38,158 nt of DNA from Candidatus Latescibacterota bacterium (GTDB lineage Bacteria > Latescibacterota > UBA2968 > GCA-2709665), in assembly GCA_021295655.1 (NCBI GenBank), contig JAGWBX010000029.1, positions 1-38,158 on the forward strand, in the 5' to 3' direction. The notes under the pieces were generated by a model that saw only the letters and a program-made list of their open reading frames with translations, did no database searches and was not told where the DNA came from. A program made the translations under genes and the position numbers. Of this stretch, positions 7,699-16,910 are shown in pieces; within the stretch, counting starts at the first letter, position 1, and each line of letters opens with the position of its first letter.

Positions 7699-10600
7699 TC
7701 AATCCCCGTGATCCAGCAGTGAATAGACCGTTGGGATGACGATGAGCGTGAGCGCGGTGGAACTGATAAGGCCGGCAACCACCGTAATGGCCATGGGCGT
7801 GCGGATTTCAGATCCCTCGCCCAGGCCCAGCGCCATGGGCAGGAGTCCCAGAACGGTGGTCGCGGTCGTCATCAGAATCGGTCGCAGGCGCACAGAGCCC
7901 GCCTGTACGATCGCGTCGTTCCTGGACTGGCCGTTCGCACGCAGGTGGTTGATGTAATCGACAAAGACGATGGCGTTGTTCACGACGATTCCCGCCAGCA
8001 TGATCAGGCCCAGGAAGACCACGACGCTGAACGAGATTCCGGTTACGTAGAGCGTGAACAGAACGCCGATCAGCGCGAGAGGAATCGTAAAAATGATGAC
8101 GAAGGGATGGACGAAGGATTCAAACTGCGAGGCCATCACGATGTAGACCAGAAAGACCGCCAGACAAAGAGCGAAGATCAGGCTCTGGAGCGACGTCTGC
8201 ATTTCACGGTTCTGGCCGCCGATGACGAAGGACACGTCCGCGGGGATGTCGATACCCTCCAGGGCCTGCTGGATCAGCCCTGTTGCGGTCCCCAGATCGA
8301 TTCCGGCGACGTTTGCGGATATAAGTACGGCGCGCTGCTGATCGATACGCCGGATCTCGCTGGGGCCCTCCCGTACCTGAATGTCGGCGACAGCCGAAAG
8401 GTAGATTGGAGCTTGGCCTTCGGGGTTGACAACCAGGCGTTTCAGATCGGATACGCCGGACCGATCGGCTTCGTCCACGCGAACAAGAACGTCGATGCGG
8501 CGGTCGGCCTCCCTGAACCGGGTGACCACGTCACCCTGCACTTTTTCCCGGACCAGCGTGGCAACGCTTCGCAGATTGAGGCCGTAGGAGGCAAGCAGGT
8601 CCCGTCGGTAGACGATCTGTACTTCCGGACTCCCGCGCTGAAGGCTGGATCTGACGTCGTACAGCCCCGGAATTCCGGAAAGGGCGCGTTCCACGTTCCG
8701 CCCGAGCCTGGCGAGGTTGTCCAGATTGTAGCCTCGGATTTCCAACTCCACCGGCGTCTTGAACGTAAACAGCGCCGGACGCGAAAAATCGACGGTGACC
8801 TGCGGGAGGTCGCCCAGACTGTCCCGCAGTCGTGACATGAGATCCGCCTCGCGTTTCGCCAGGAACGTATTACCCGAAATGCCCGCCCAGACTCTTCGGG
8901 GAAGACTGCTGACGTCCTGCAGGAACCGGTCCGGATCGCCAACGCCGTTCGTGGATTCATCGGATACGACAATGGTGACCCTGGAGGTATGTTCTCCCTG
9001 GTCGGAGGTGGAAACGGAGGTCTTGTCCACGCCCACAATCGTGGCAATGCGTGCAACGCCGGGTTCGTTCAGAACCCTGGACTCCACGTCGGCAACGGTC
9101 TCCTGGGTGCGTTCCAGCGGCGTACCTACGGGCATGGCGAGTTCGAGGTCGAATTCGCCGTGGTGGACGGCGGGAATGAGTTCGCGGCCGATATGGGGCA
9201 CCAGGAAGTACCAGCAGAAAATGAACGGGAGGATGGCCATCACAACGATGGCAAGCCGGTTCTTCAACGCCCACCGGATCGTGGAAGGATAGGCCCGGCT
9301 GATGGCGCCGAAGCCGACTTCAAAGACATGGATAAGGGGCGTGAGCAGCGGAATGGCGACGACAGCCAGCAGGGCCACGACCGTCAGCCCGGCTGGAAAG
9401 GTAATCATCAGAAGCAGGATCAGCAGCTTGCCCAACAGGGATACGGACTGGAAAACCAAAAATCGCAGGACGACATAAACAGGTCCGAGCACGAAGAGTG
9501 CGCACAGAAGCAGAACGCCGGCGGCGGCCGAAGGCATACGAAGGAGAGTGGCCATGGTCCTGTCGCGCAACGGCCATCGGCACGTGCGCCGGACGGCATT
9601 CCAGGTCCATCGAATGCAGCCGGCGAGTCCTTCGCCGAGCGCGACGGGCGCGTTGAAAACCAGCAGATCGTGCCAGATCGCGTGGACGATTCCGGATCCG
9701 AACGGTGTCGGGTTTTCGGACCACGCGCACAGGTCCTTCCAGGCCCGCGCGGGTTTTTTCCTGATCTTCAGCACAAGGGCTGCGAGAGGGAAATACAGGA
9801 CCGGGGCCAGGATCACGAGCGCCGCCTTCAGAACAAGAATCAGGATGGCGAGCACGACCCAGAGCGTGCGCCAGATGAATTCGAAGACCAGCCACAGCAC
9901 ATAGAAAAGGCCCTTGAGCGCCAGGGCCGGAACACGTTTCGGAGATCGGCCTCGGGAAAGTTCCTTAAGCCGGGCGAGCGAACTGAACTGCAGCAGTTCC
10001 GAGTTGAACATGTCGCCGACTGCCGGGCCCGTGCCGCCGCTTCCTGCGCCGGCGATCCGTATTTGCCGGGAAGCGAGCATCGGAATGAAGAAGAGCGCGA
10101 CAGCGAGTGACGCCAGGAGCGAAAAGACCACGGTAAGAGACATGTCGCCGAAGACCTGGCCCGCCACGCCTTCGACGAAAACGATCGGAAAAAAGACCGC
10201 GACCGTGGTAAGCGTGGAGGCAAAGACAGCGCCCCCCACTTCGCTGGTGCCGCGGACCGCGGCCGTTGCCATGTCGTCGCCCTCTTCGCGGCATCGGAAG
10301 ATACTCTCCAGTACGACGATTGAGTTGTCGACAAGCATTCCAATACCCAGCGCCATGCCACCCAGCGACATGATGTTCAAAGAGACGCCGAATATCTTCA
10401 TGGGAGCGAACGTTGCGACAATGGAAATGGGGATTGCAAGACTCACGATGCCGGTGTGCGAGGGATTTCGCAGGAAGACATATAGCACCAGGATCGCAAG
10501 GATGCCCCCGACAACGGCCGTCTGTTTCACTTCATCGATAGATCGCCGGATAAACTGCGACTGGTCCGACAGGACTTCCACCTGCATTCCCGACGGCATC

Positions 10601-11691
10601 GAATAGGAAATGAAACTGGTCATTTCCTTCAGCTTGACGAACTGCCGCACCTGCGCCCTCCGGTCTGTGGCCTCGGCTGGTTTGATTTCGCCGGCTTCGA
10701 GTTGCTTTACGTAGGCCAGTTGTTCCGGTGTGCCGTACAGACGGTCCCGTACCCGCTGTGCCGTGGCAACGATATTGGCGTCGGCTTCTTTGAAGATATC
10801 GATTTCCACACTCTCCACGCCGTTGACACGGGTGATGATCTCTCGATCCTTGTGGCCGCGTACAACGTCGCTGACGTCTTTCAGTCGTATGTCCGCTCCG
10901 CTTTTCTGTCCAATGACGAGGTCGCGAATTTCATCCACCGTCCGGAACTCGTTCAGGGTGCGCACCATATACTGGGTCTGGCCGTCCAACAGACTGCCGC
11001 CGGCGAGGTTGACGTTTTCTTCTCGCAGACGTCTGTTGATGTCGCCAATGCCGAGCCCCATCATGGCGAGTTGCCGTTCGTTGATTTCCACGCGAATTTC
11101 TTCTTCCAGGCCTCCGTGTACCCGTGCCGCCGCCACCCCTTTCATCGCTTCAAGCGCCTGCTTGATTTCTTCCTCGGCGACAAACCTCAACGCATACAGA
11201 TCCGCATCGCCGTAGAGACCGATGCGCATGATGGGATCCTGCGTGGGATCGAAACGCAGAATCAGCGGTTTGTTGACGCCCCGTGGCAGGTTCAGCCGGT
11301 CCAGGTTCTCCCGTACCGTCTGAACCGCGTCGTTCATGTCCGTATCCCAGCCGAATTCAAGGATGACGTCCGACATCCCCGCCCGGGAAATGGAAACGAT
11401 GCTGGACAGATTGTTGACAACGCCCAGCCGTTGTTCGATTTGCCGGGAAATCAGGTTTTCGACTTCCTCCGGCGCGGTATCGGGATAATCCGTGCGGATC
11501 GTGAGGGTGGGGTAGGCGATGTCCGGCATCAGGGTGAGCGGCAACTGCTGGTAGGAGATGTAACCGAAGACCGCGACAGCGAGAACGACCATAAAAATGG
11601 CCACCGGCCTGCGGGTGGTTATTTCAAACGTGCGTGAGATCTGCTCCCGGGTGCGGGAGAGGGGATTTCGGGAAGTGGTGTCGTCGTCCAT
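7699..11691 (-). CDS. RND efflux transporter with a large membrane-rich insertion
   Basis: An inner-membrane proton-driven RND pump (AcrB/MdtB/CusA superfamily). The N-terminal half has TM1 (VAIFMVVLAVAVFGYISYQQ), the porter-domain pattern TRTDYPDTAPEEVEN-like (IRTDYPDTAPEEVENLISRQ) and the TM4 proton-relay motif GMALGIGMLVDNSIVVLE. The second half repeats the fold from about residue 800 (RWALKNRLAIVVMAILPFIF) and ends with VVAGLISSTALTLIVIPTVY. At 1330 residues it is about 290 longer than usual. Most of the excess is between residues about 555 and 795, the TM6-TM7 linker, where several extra hydrophobic segments occur (VLWLVFEFIWRTLWVVLAIL, AAGVLLLCALFVLGPVYVVL, LIPLLTP-like stretches). ATG 11691 has AGGA 6 nt upstream; a TTG at 11721 is the other option. 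The adaptor gene ends 33 nt upstream. Substrate cannot be read from sequence. Confidence 0.95.
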   Translation of the reverse strand: MDDDTTSRNPLSRTREQISRTFEITTRRPVAIFMVVLAVAVFGYISYQQLPLTLMPDIAYPTLTIRTDYPDTAPEEVENLISRQIEQRLGVVNNLSSIVSISRAGMSDVILEFGWDTDMNDAVQTVRENLDRLNLPRGVNKPLILRFDPTQDPIMRIGLYGDADLYALRFVAEEEIKQALEAMKGVAAARVHGGLEEEIRVEINERQLAMMGLGIGDINRRLREENVNLAGGSLLDGQTQYMVRTLNEFRTVDEIRDLVIGQKSGADIRLKDVSDVVRGHKDREIITRVNGVESVEIDIFKEADANIVATAQRVRDRLYGTPEQLAYVKQLEAGEIKPAEATDRRAQVRQFVKLKEMTSFISYSMPSGMQVEVLSDQSQFIRRSIDEVKQTAVVGGILAILVLYVFLRNPSHTGIVSLAIPISIVATFAPMKIFGVSLNIMSLGGMALGIGMLVDNSIVVLESIFRCREEGDDMATAAVRGTSEVGGAVFASTLTTVAVFFPIVFVEGVAGQVFGDMSLTVVFSLLASLAVALFFIPMLASRQIRIAGAGSGGTGPAVGDMFNSELLQFSSLARLKELSRGRSPKRVPALALKGLFYVLWLVFEFIWRTLWVVLAILILVLKAALVILAPVLYFPLAALVLKIRKKPARAWKDLCAWSENPTPFGSGIVHAIWHDLLVFNAPVALGEGLAGCIRWTWNAVRRTCRWPLRDRTMATLLRMPSAAAGVLLLCALFVLGPVYVVLRFLVFQSVSLLGKLLILLLMITFPAGLTVVALLAVVAIPLLTPLIHVFEVGFGAISRAYPSTIRWALKNRLAIVVMAILPFIFCWYFLVPHIGRELIPAVHHGEFDLELAMPVGTPLERTQETVADVESRVLNEPGVARIATIVGVDKTSVSTSDQGEHTSRVTIVVSDESTNGVGDPDRFLQDVSSLPRRVWAGISGNTFLAKREADLMSRLRDSLGDLPQVTVDFSRPALFTFKTPVELEIRGYNLDNLARLGRNVERALSGIPGLYDVRSSLQRGSPEVQIVYRRDLLASYGLNLRSVATLVREKVQGDVVTRFREADRRIDVLVRVDEADRSGVSDLKRLVVNPEGQAPIYLSAVADIQVREGPSEIRRIDQQRAVLISANVAGIDLGTATGLIQQALEGIDIPADVSFVIGGQNREMQTSLQSLIFALCLAVFLVYIVMASQFESFVHPFVIIFTIPLALIGVLFTLYVTGISFSVVVFLGLIMLAGIVVNNAIVFVDYINHLRANGQSRNDAIVQAGSVRLRPILMTTATTVLGLLPMALGLGEGSEIRTPMAITVVAGLISSTALTLIVIPTVYSLLDHGD

Positions 11692-11724
11692 TTTTTCCTG
11701 GTCCTGAGTCAACTGCACCAACTG

Positions 11725-12898
11725 TCAGCCCGAGGATTCCTGCCGTTCCTGCTCAGTGGTATCCGGTTCGGCCGGAATGCGCAGACCCTTGCCTTCGATT
11801 ACCCGGACCCGGGCCTGATCCTTGAGGCCATTCTGCCCTACGACGACGATGCTGTCACCCGGTGAGACGCCGCTGAGAACTTCCAGATTCCGGGTATCGT
11901 CAAATCCCACGTCGAGTTGAATCTTGCGTGCGGTGCTGTCCTGGACGACGAATACATGAGGATATCCGTCATCGTAGACGACGGCGCGTTTGGGGACCAG
12001 CAAGGCCCGGTCGTGCGTGGCGGTGACGATTTTTGTCGTGACGAACAAACCGGGACGCAACTTCCCCTCCTCGTCGTCGATAGCCAGCGTTACCCTGAAG
12101 GTACCGCTGTTCGGATCGACAACCGGGCTGATGCGAATGATGCGGCCGGGGAAATCGACGTCGGGCATGAGATCCGTGGTGATGCGGGCCGGCTGGCCGA
12201 GGGAGATATTGGGCAGTTCTGATCCGGGTATGTGTGCTCTGGATATCAGACTCTTCATGTTGACCAGGACGTAGAGTTTGGACGTCGGCCCGATCCTGTC
12301 GCCCAATTTGACGATCCGTTCCGCCACGATCCCCGTTATTGGAGACCGAACCGACGCATGATCCAGATCCAGCTGGGCGCGCTGCCATCGGATCCTGGCC
12401 TGTTCCAGGTCGAATTCGTGACGTTCATACGCTTCTTTGGAAAGCAGATTCCTGGTGTAGATTTTCTTGTTGCGCTTAAAGTTGCTCTCCAGTTTACGGT
12501 AAGCGACTTGTGCTTCCGCTTCAGCGAGTTTGAGCTGGTGGTCGACCAGGTGGACAACGACCTGGCCCACTTCAACCTGATCGCCCTCTTCGGCCAGCAC
12601 GCGTTTGACGAGCCCGGATCCGTGGGCGTAAACGTCAACCGTCTCTTCGGCCTCTACCTTCGCATTGTAACGCATATATGAGGATATTGAACCCTGTTGA
12701 ACGCGGTGGACCTTAACCGGTACGCCTTCGGGCGTGTTTTTTTTTTTTTTTTTGACCGCCGAGGGTGTTCGTGGAATCGGCCGCGGCTTCGGCTTTGTCC
12801 TGTTCGCCGGATTTACCGCCACCGCACCCCGTGAGCGCCCATCCTGCAGAAACGACTGCCAGTACAACCAGGCACCTCCTAATGCGTATAACCGTCAT
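11725..12898 (-). CDS. RND periplasmic adaptor lipoprotein (MFP/HlyD family), frameshifted at a poly-A tract
   Basis: The body (from 12736 down to 11725) is a membrane-fusion adaptor. It has a beta-barrel/lipoyl half-motif (YMRYNAKVEAEETVDVYAHG and VKRVLAEEGDQVEVGQVVVH), a helical hairpin (KLAEAEAQVAYRKLESNFKR), the second lipoyl half (ASVRSPITGIVAERIVKLGD) and a membrane-proximal domain (PGDSIVVVGQNGLKDQARVR). The N-terminus lies in another frame from ATG 12898: a lipoprotein signal, CLVVLAVVSAGWALTGCGGG, with lipobox LTGC, then a linker ending in lysines. The frames meet at 17 consecutive A (12753-12737). With 16 or 19 A the whole 390-residue lipoprotein would be continuous. ATG 12898 has AAGGA 7 nt upstream. 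Adaptors join the RND pump to TolC. Homopolymer sequencing error or genuine slippage could explain the shift. Confidence 0.9.
12737..12753 (-). repeat. A17 homopolymer inside the adaptor gene
   Basis: Seventeen consecutive T on the + strand, A on the coding strand, encode the lysine linker after the lipoprotein signal. Tract length sets the reading frame: 16 or 19 keeps the adaptor intact, 17 breaks it. Long A tracts are known hot spots for RNA polymerase slippage and replication slippage. Confidence 0.9.
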
Positions 12899-13017
12899 CC
12901 GTAAATCCTTGCCGGGCGATAAGTGGAGAATATATGGACCCCATAGCCGCGTCCGATGTCGCGCCAGGGCGAAACTGCCCACAATCTTTGACTCCCCAGA
13001 CGGCCCGGATGTTTCGC

Positions 13018-13053
13018 AAAAAAGCCACTGGGCCGCCATTGGTGCGACGGCCC
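13018..13053 (-). terminator. Intrinsic terminator between mrp and the efflux operon
   Basis: An 8-bp GC-rich stem (13046-13053 with 13030-13037, one G-T pair), 8-nt loop, and on the - strand six T (13023-13018) beginning 7 nt after the stem. It lies 43 nt after the mrp stop and would separate mrp from the efflux genes. Confidence 0.6.
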
Positions 13054-13095
13054 AGACGGGCGGGATTCAGGCGCGCTGGTCGAATGCGGGTTGAA

Positions 13096-13890
13096 TCAGC
13101 CTCCCACGCCCTTTCTGATACTCGACGCAATTTCGTCGTAACGTCTGGATATCGGGGATTCGGGGTCGGCGGCCGTGATCGGGGCTCCGGTATCTCCACC
13201 CCTGCGTATCCGCGTGTCAAGAGGGATTTCACCCAGAAGCGGTACGCTGTATTCAGCAGCCATCCTTCTGCCGCCGCCCTGCCCGAAGATATCCGTCCGG
13301 GTATTGCAGTTGCCGCATATATACACGCTCATGTTTTCGACGATGCCGATAACGGGAACGTGGACCGTGTTGAACATCCGGATGCCGCGTCGCACATCCT
13401 CAAGCGCCACGGATTGGGGCGTTGTTACAATCACGGCGCCGTCGAGGCGCGCGGATTGAATCAGGGTCAGCTGGACGTCACCCGTTCCGGGCGGCAGATC
13501 GATGATGAGAAAATCCAGCGGCGCCCAGGCAACGTCCCGGAGGAATTGCACCACCATCTTGGCCAGCATGGGACCTCGCCAGATCACCGGGGCTCCCGCT
13601 TCGGTGATGAGGCCAAGGGAGATCATCTTTACATTGTGGCGTTCGAGGGGAAGAATCCCGCCATTCGCATCCATGCCCGGCATTTCGTTCACGCCCATCA
13701 TGATTGGAACGTTCGGGCCGTAGATATCCGCGTCCATGAGACCTACCGCGGCGCCCTGCCGGGCCAGCGCCACGCAAAGATTGGCGGCCGTGGTGGATTT
13801 ACCCACGCCGCCCTTGCCGCTGGCAACGGCGATCAGGCGCCGGATCCCGGGAATCGGGGCGGGTTCAGGGACGTCTGCAGGCCTGTTCAA
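13096..13890 (-). CDS. mrp: Mrp/NBP35-type P-loop ATPase, iron-sulfur cluster carrier
   Basis: A 264-residue Mrp/ApbC protein. These ATPases bind and transfer [4Fe-4S] clusters as dimers in the cytoplasm. The deviant Walker A, GKGGVGKST, is at residues 25-33. Switch motifs include MDADIYGPNVP and LIIDLPPGTGDVQLT. The cluster-binding CxxC is C192 and C195 in VYICGNC. The N-terminal MIP18 (DUF59) domain of many bacterial Mrp proteins is absent, so this is the short form. The start is a TTG at 13890 with GAGGAAG about 7 nt upstream. The aminotransferase gene ends 36 nt upstream on the same strand, so they may be co-transcribed. A terminator candidate follows at 13018-13053. Confidence 0.95.
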   Translation of the reverse strand: MNRPADVPEPAPIPGIRRLIAVASGKGGVGKSTTAANLCVALARQGAAVGLMDADIYGPNVPIMMGVNEMPGMDANGGILPLERHNVKMISLGLITEAGAPVIWRGPMLAKMVVQFLRDVAWAPLDFLIIDLPPGTGDVQLTLIQSARLDGAVIVTTPQSVALEDVRRGIRMFNTVHVPVIGIVENMSVYICGNCNTRTDIFGQGGGRRMAAEYSVPLLGEIPLDTRIRRGGDTGAPITAADPESPISRRYDEIASSIRKGVGG

Positions 13891-13926
13891 TTTCGGGCTT
13901 CCTCGGGACGGGGGTGAGTACCACGT

Positions 13927-15051
13927 TCAATCGGGTTTTTTCCGGCTGTTTCGAATGCAATCGGCCAGAATGGGTATACCCGTGCGGATATCGTCGTGTG
14001 TGGCAAACCCGAAGGCGAGCCTGATGTACGGCACATCCAGACTGGATACGTGGAAGGCCTTGCCGGTCGCATAATCAACACCTCTGGACTCCGCGAGTTG
14101 CTCGCACGCAACGGTGTCCGTAGCATCGGGCAGCCTGACCCAGATGAAGAGACCGCCTTTGGGCCGGCTGAACCATTCGAATGCGTCCGGGAAACGCGAG
14201 AGCATCTCAAACATCAGATCGCGTTTCTTCCTGACGATGGCATTGATTCTGTCCACGTGCGACCAGAGTTCTTCTCTGAAATACTCGTAGACGACGGCGG
14301 CACTGAGCGTGCTTGTTCCTCCGTCCCGCCGATACAGAAGAATCCGGTCGAGCAGACCTCGAGGCGCCGCCAGGTAACCCAGACGGATTCCGGGGCCCAG
14401 GATCTTGGACAGGGATTCGATGTGAATGACCGGCGTATCGTGCTCGAGTGTCCAGAGGGCAGGTTCGTGATGGTCTTCGTAAACGGTGTCGGCGTAGCAA
14501 TGGTCTTCAACCACCGGTATGGCGTAACGGCCGGCGATATCCAGAAGTTCGCGGCGCCGGCCAAGCGGCATGATCGAACCCGTGGGGTTCTGGTAGGTTG
14601 CCAGGGTATAGATGAATCTCGGCTGTTTGTTCTTCGATACAAGCTGTTCCAGCGTTCCTTCCAGGGCGTCCATCCGCATGCCATGGTCGTCCAGCGGGAT
14701 GCCGACGAGTTCGGCCTTTTCCTTGCGGTATGCGCTCAGCGTGCCCGAATAGGAGTATTCCTCAAGCACGATCACGTCGCCGGGTGACTCGACGAATACC
14801 TGGGCCATCAGCGTAACCGCCTGCATGGATCCCGTGGTAAGCACAATCTGGTCGACGGGCAGGGCAACGCCTTCCCGGCGGGCAAACCTCCGCGACATGA
14901 GCTTCCTGAGCGGCTCGTAACCCAGCGAACCGGGATAACACGCCAGCTCAGCGCCCAGTTCCGGCAGAATGCGCATTGCGGCTTCGGCCAGACCTCTATT
15001 GGGAAACGAGGCCGGGTCCGGGCGGCCGCTGCCAAAGGGGAATGTCTTCAC
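13927..15051 (-). CDS. PLP-dependent class I/II aminotransferase (2-aminoadipate/MocR-like)
   Basis: A 374-residue fold-type-I aminotransferase close to the LysN/MocR C-terminal-domain group. Motifs: YPGSLGYEPLRKLMSRRFAR (substrate and active-site entry), IVLTTGSMQAVTLMAQVFVE (PLP phosphate and ring), YTLATYQNPTGSIMPLGRRR (Asn contacting PLP), VVEDHCYADTVYED (Asp pairing with PLP nitrogen), and IESLSKILGPGIRLGYLAAP with the Schiff-base Lys in SLSK and the phosphate-binding Arg. No helix-turn-helix domain is fused, so it is an enzyme rather than a MocR regulator. The start is a GTG at 15051. It lies 96 nt after the gamma-glutamyltransferase gene, which could supply amino acids or glutamate, but a shared pathway is inference. 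Confidence 0.93.
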   Translation of the reverse strand: MKTFPFGSGRPDPASFPNRGLAEAAMRILPELGAELACYPGSLGYEPLRKLMSRRFARREGVALPVDQIVLTTGSMQAVTLMAQVFVESPGDVIVLEEYSYSGTLSAYRKEKAELVGIPLDDHGMRMDALEGTLEQLVSKNKQPRFIYTLATYQNPTGSIMPLGRRRELLDIAGRYAIPVVEDHCYADTVYEDHHEPALWTLEHDTPVIHIESLSKILGPGIRLGYLAAPRGLLDRILLYRRDGGTSTLSAAVVYEYFREELWSHVDRINAIVRKKRDLMFEMLSRFPDAFEWFSRPKGGLFIWVRLPDATDTVACEQLAESRGVDYATGKAFHVSSLDVPYIRLAFGFATHDDIRTGIPILADCIRNSRKKPD

Positions 15052-15147
15052 TCCGAATTCATTTCCTTTATCGAATGGTCATCCGGTGCCGTTTGTTCCG
15101 GTCGTACCTGCGGCATGCAGGGGCCGGCATCCGTCATCGGCAGCGTT

Positions 15148-16737
15148 TCAGACGCCTCTTTCCTTGCCCCGGATTCTGGGGTCGAGCGTGGCGAGAAGTT
15201 CGTCGTCTTCCGTGATTTCAATGGCCCGGACATTGGCGGCCGCACTCCCCTTGCCAAGTGCGTATCTGATCTCAGACTTCAGATATTCGGGCGCGATTTC
15301 TCCAAACCCTTCTTCGACCGTGACCCATTCGTTGCCTTCCGAGTGCACTCTCGGCGCGCTGACGGCCCAGTCCAGGTCCTCTCCGAGTACCAGTCGTCGC
15401 GTGAGTACCTGAAACAGGGACGACGGGATGCGGGTTCCTCCCGACGCGCCGAGGGTCATCATCGGCTCGCCGTCAATCATGATGAGAATGGGGCACATGT
15501 TGTTGACTGGCGATTTGCCCGCCTCCACCGAGTTGGGCAGCCCGGAACCGGGATCGAAGCGGGACATGCCGGCGTTCATGATGAGTCCCATCCTCGGAAT
15601 GGTGACAAATGACCCGAAACCGGGGCCGTGGGTCAGGGTCAGGGAAGCCATATTGCGGTCGCGGTCTACAACGGAGACGTGGGTGGTCCCGCCGTAGGAA
15701 AGCGGGCGCAGAAGCGCCTGCCCGCGCGTACCCTCCGACACATGGTCGGCGATTTCACGGCCTGTTGCTCCGATCTGGATATCCGAAGTCAGAATTCCCA
15801 GCGGTACTTTGACAAATCGCGGGTCGCCGAAATGCCTGTACCGGTCCAGCCAGGCGGCGCGGATGGTTTCGGTCAGCCCGTGGGCGAGACGCGCGGCGTC
15901 GCGGGCCCAGAGGTCCAGTTCCGCTGCTTCGGCGATGCGACACATCTGGAGTACGGCAAGGCCGCTGGAACAGAGGGGTGGGGTGTACAGGTCGTACCCC
16001 AGACAGGAAGCGTGGACGGGTTCGACGTGGCGGGGCTGATAGTTCCCGAAGTCTTCTTCCGTGAGTATCCCGCCGTTTTCCCGAATGTGTTTGACGATTC
16101 TCCCGGCGATTTTCCCACGATAGAACTCATCCACGCCGTTTTTTGCGACCTGTTCGAGGATCCGCCCCAGACTCGCATTGGCCGCCCTGTCCTTCGTTGT
16201 GGGCGGCGCACCGTCAATCAGCAGCAGCCGTTCGGTGTCCCGGAAGGTGCGGATCCGTTTTTCGTTCTCTCCCACGGCGTCGGCGTACTCGGGTGAAACC
16301 CGAAAGCCGTTCTTGCACGCGCGAATGGCCGGAACAAGCGCCTGATCCAGCGGTAATTTACCATATTTCTCGAGCGCCGCGGCCAGCCCGGCGAGTACGC
16401 CCGGAACGGAAATCGCGAGACAGCCGATCTCGTTGGCCCTGTTGCTGACCAGCGACCCGAAACGTCCGTCTGAGCGGACCACCTGGTACATCCTGCTCGT
16501 GGCTGCCGCCGGCGCGACCGTGTTGAAATCGATGCAACCGATTTCCCCGTTCATGCAAACCATCAGGGCGCCGCCGTAGCCGCCGATTCCCACGTGGTGC
16601 GGCGTGACCACGCAGGAGAGCAGGGCGGACGTGACGGCTGCATCGACGGCGTTGCCGCCTTTTTTCAATACGTTGACGGCTGCGGCATCGGTTTCGGGCT
16701 GGCCGACGACCGCGGCCTCCTCGAACGTGGTTGACAC
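15148..16737 (-). CDS. Gamma-glutamyltransferase (Ntn hydrolase)
   Basis: A 529-residue member of the gamma-glutamyltranspeptidase family. Members cleave themselves before a threonine, which becomes the nucleophile for hydrolysing or transferring gamma-glutamyl groups such as that of glutathione. The large-subunit region has VLKKGGNAVDAAVTSALLSC and HHVGIGGYGGALMV. The cleavage and nucleophile site is YGGTTHVSVVD, with the expected nucleophile at T351. Small-subunit motifs include FGSFVTIPRMGLIMNAGMSR and MTLGASGGTRIPSSLFQVLT. No signal peptide is seen, so a cytoplasmic location is likely, unlike the periplasmic E. coli enzyme. GTG 16737 has GGAGG about 10 nt upstream. A near-consensus promoter lies at 16788-16816. 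Acylase activity on other amides is also possible in this family. Confidence 0.94.
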   Translation of the reverse strand: MSTTFEEAAVVGQPETDAAAVNVLKKGGNAVDAAVTSALLSCVVTPHHVGIGGYGGALMVCMNGEIGCIDFNTVAPAAATSRMYQVVRSDGRFGSLVSNRANEIGCLAISVPGVLAGLAAALEKYGKLPLDQALVPAIRACKNGFRVSPEYADAVGENEKRIRTFRDTERLLLIDGAPPTTKDRAANASLGRILEQVAKNGVDEFYRGKIAGRIVKHIRENGGILTEEDFGNYQPRHVEPVHASCLGYDLYTPPLCSSGLAVLQMCRIAEAAELDLWARDAARLAHGLTETIRAAWLDRYRHFGDPRFVKVPLGILTSDIQIGATGREIADHVSEGTRGQALLRPLSYGGTTHVSVVDRDRNMASLTLTHGPGFGSFVTIPRMGLIMNAGMSRFDPGSGLPNSVEAGKSPVNNMCPILIMIDGEPMMTLGASGGTRIPSSLFQVLTRRLVLGEDLDWAVSAPRVHSEGNEWVTVEEGFGEIAPEYLKSEIRYALGKGSAAANVRAIEITEDDELLATLDPRIRGKERGV

Positions 16738-16787
16738 TTAAAGCGGACCTCCTTCAAACGCACGAAATCTACGTATATACAGGTTCG

Positions 16788-16816
16788 ATAATATAAGCGC
16801 GTCTTGCGCAGGTCAA
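16788..16816 (-). promoter_or_regulatory. Sigma70-type promoter for gamma-glutamyltransferase
   Basis: On the - strand TTGACC (16811-16816), a 17-nt spacer and TATTAT (16788-16793); five of six consensus bases in each box. The leader to GTG 16737 would be about 45 nt. It is among the best promoter matches in the window. Confidence 0.75.
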
Positions 16817-16910
16817 GGGTTTTTTTGCCAAATGTCGATTTTCGGTTGTCGAAAACCGTTCCGCGGGAAAGGAACAGCCCGGGCGGGACAGCGTTTTTCG
16901 GGTGACGGTG

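Noticed and set aside
7391-7702. 103-codon - strand frame between pump and tolC
   Set aside because: Rich in Arg, Pro and Ser, no ribosome site and no domain, and it overlaps the pump stop; treated as non-coding.
10702-11637. 311-codon + strand frame within the RND gene, and similar frames at 7945-8835 and 8989-10110
   Set aside because: All are antisense shadows of the RND pump, without start signals or recognisable protein features.
15048-15257. 69-codon - strand frame between aminotransferase and gamma-glutamyltransferase
   Set aside because: It overlaps the end of the gamma-glutamyltransferase gene and has no protein-like features.
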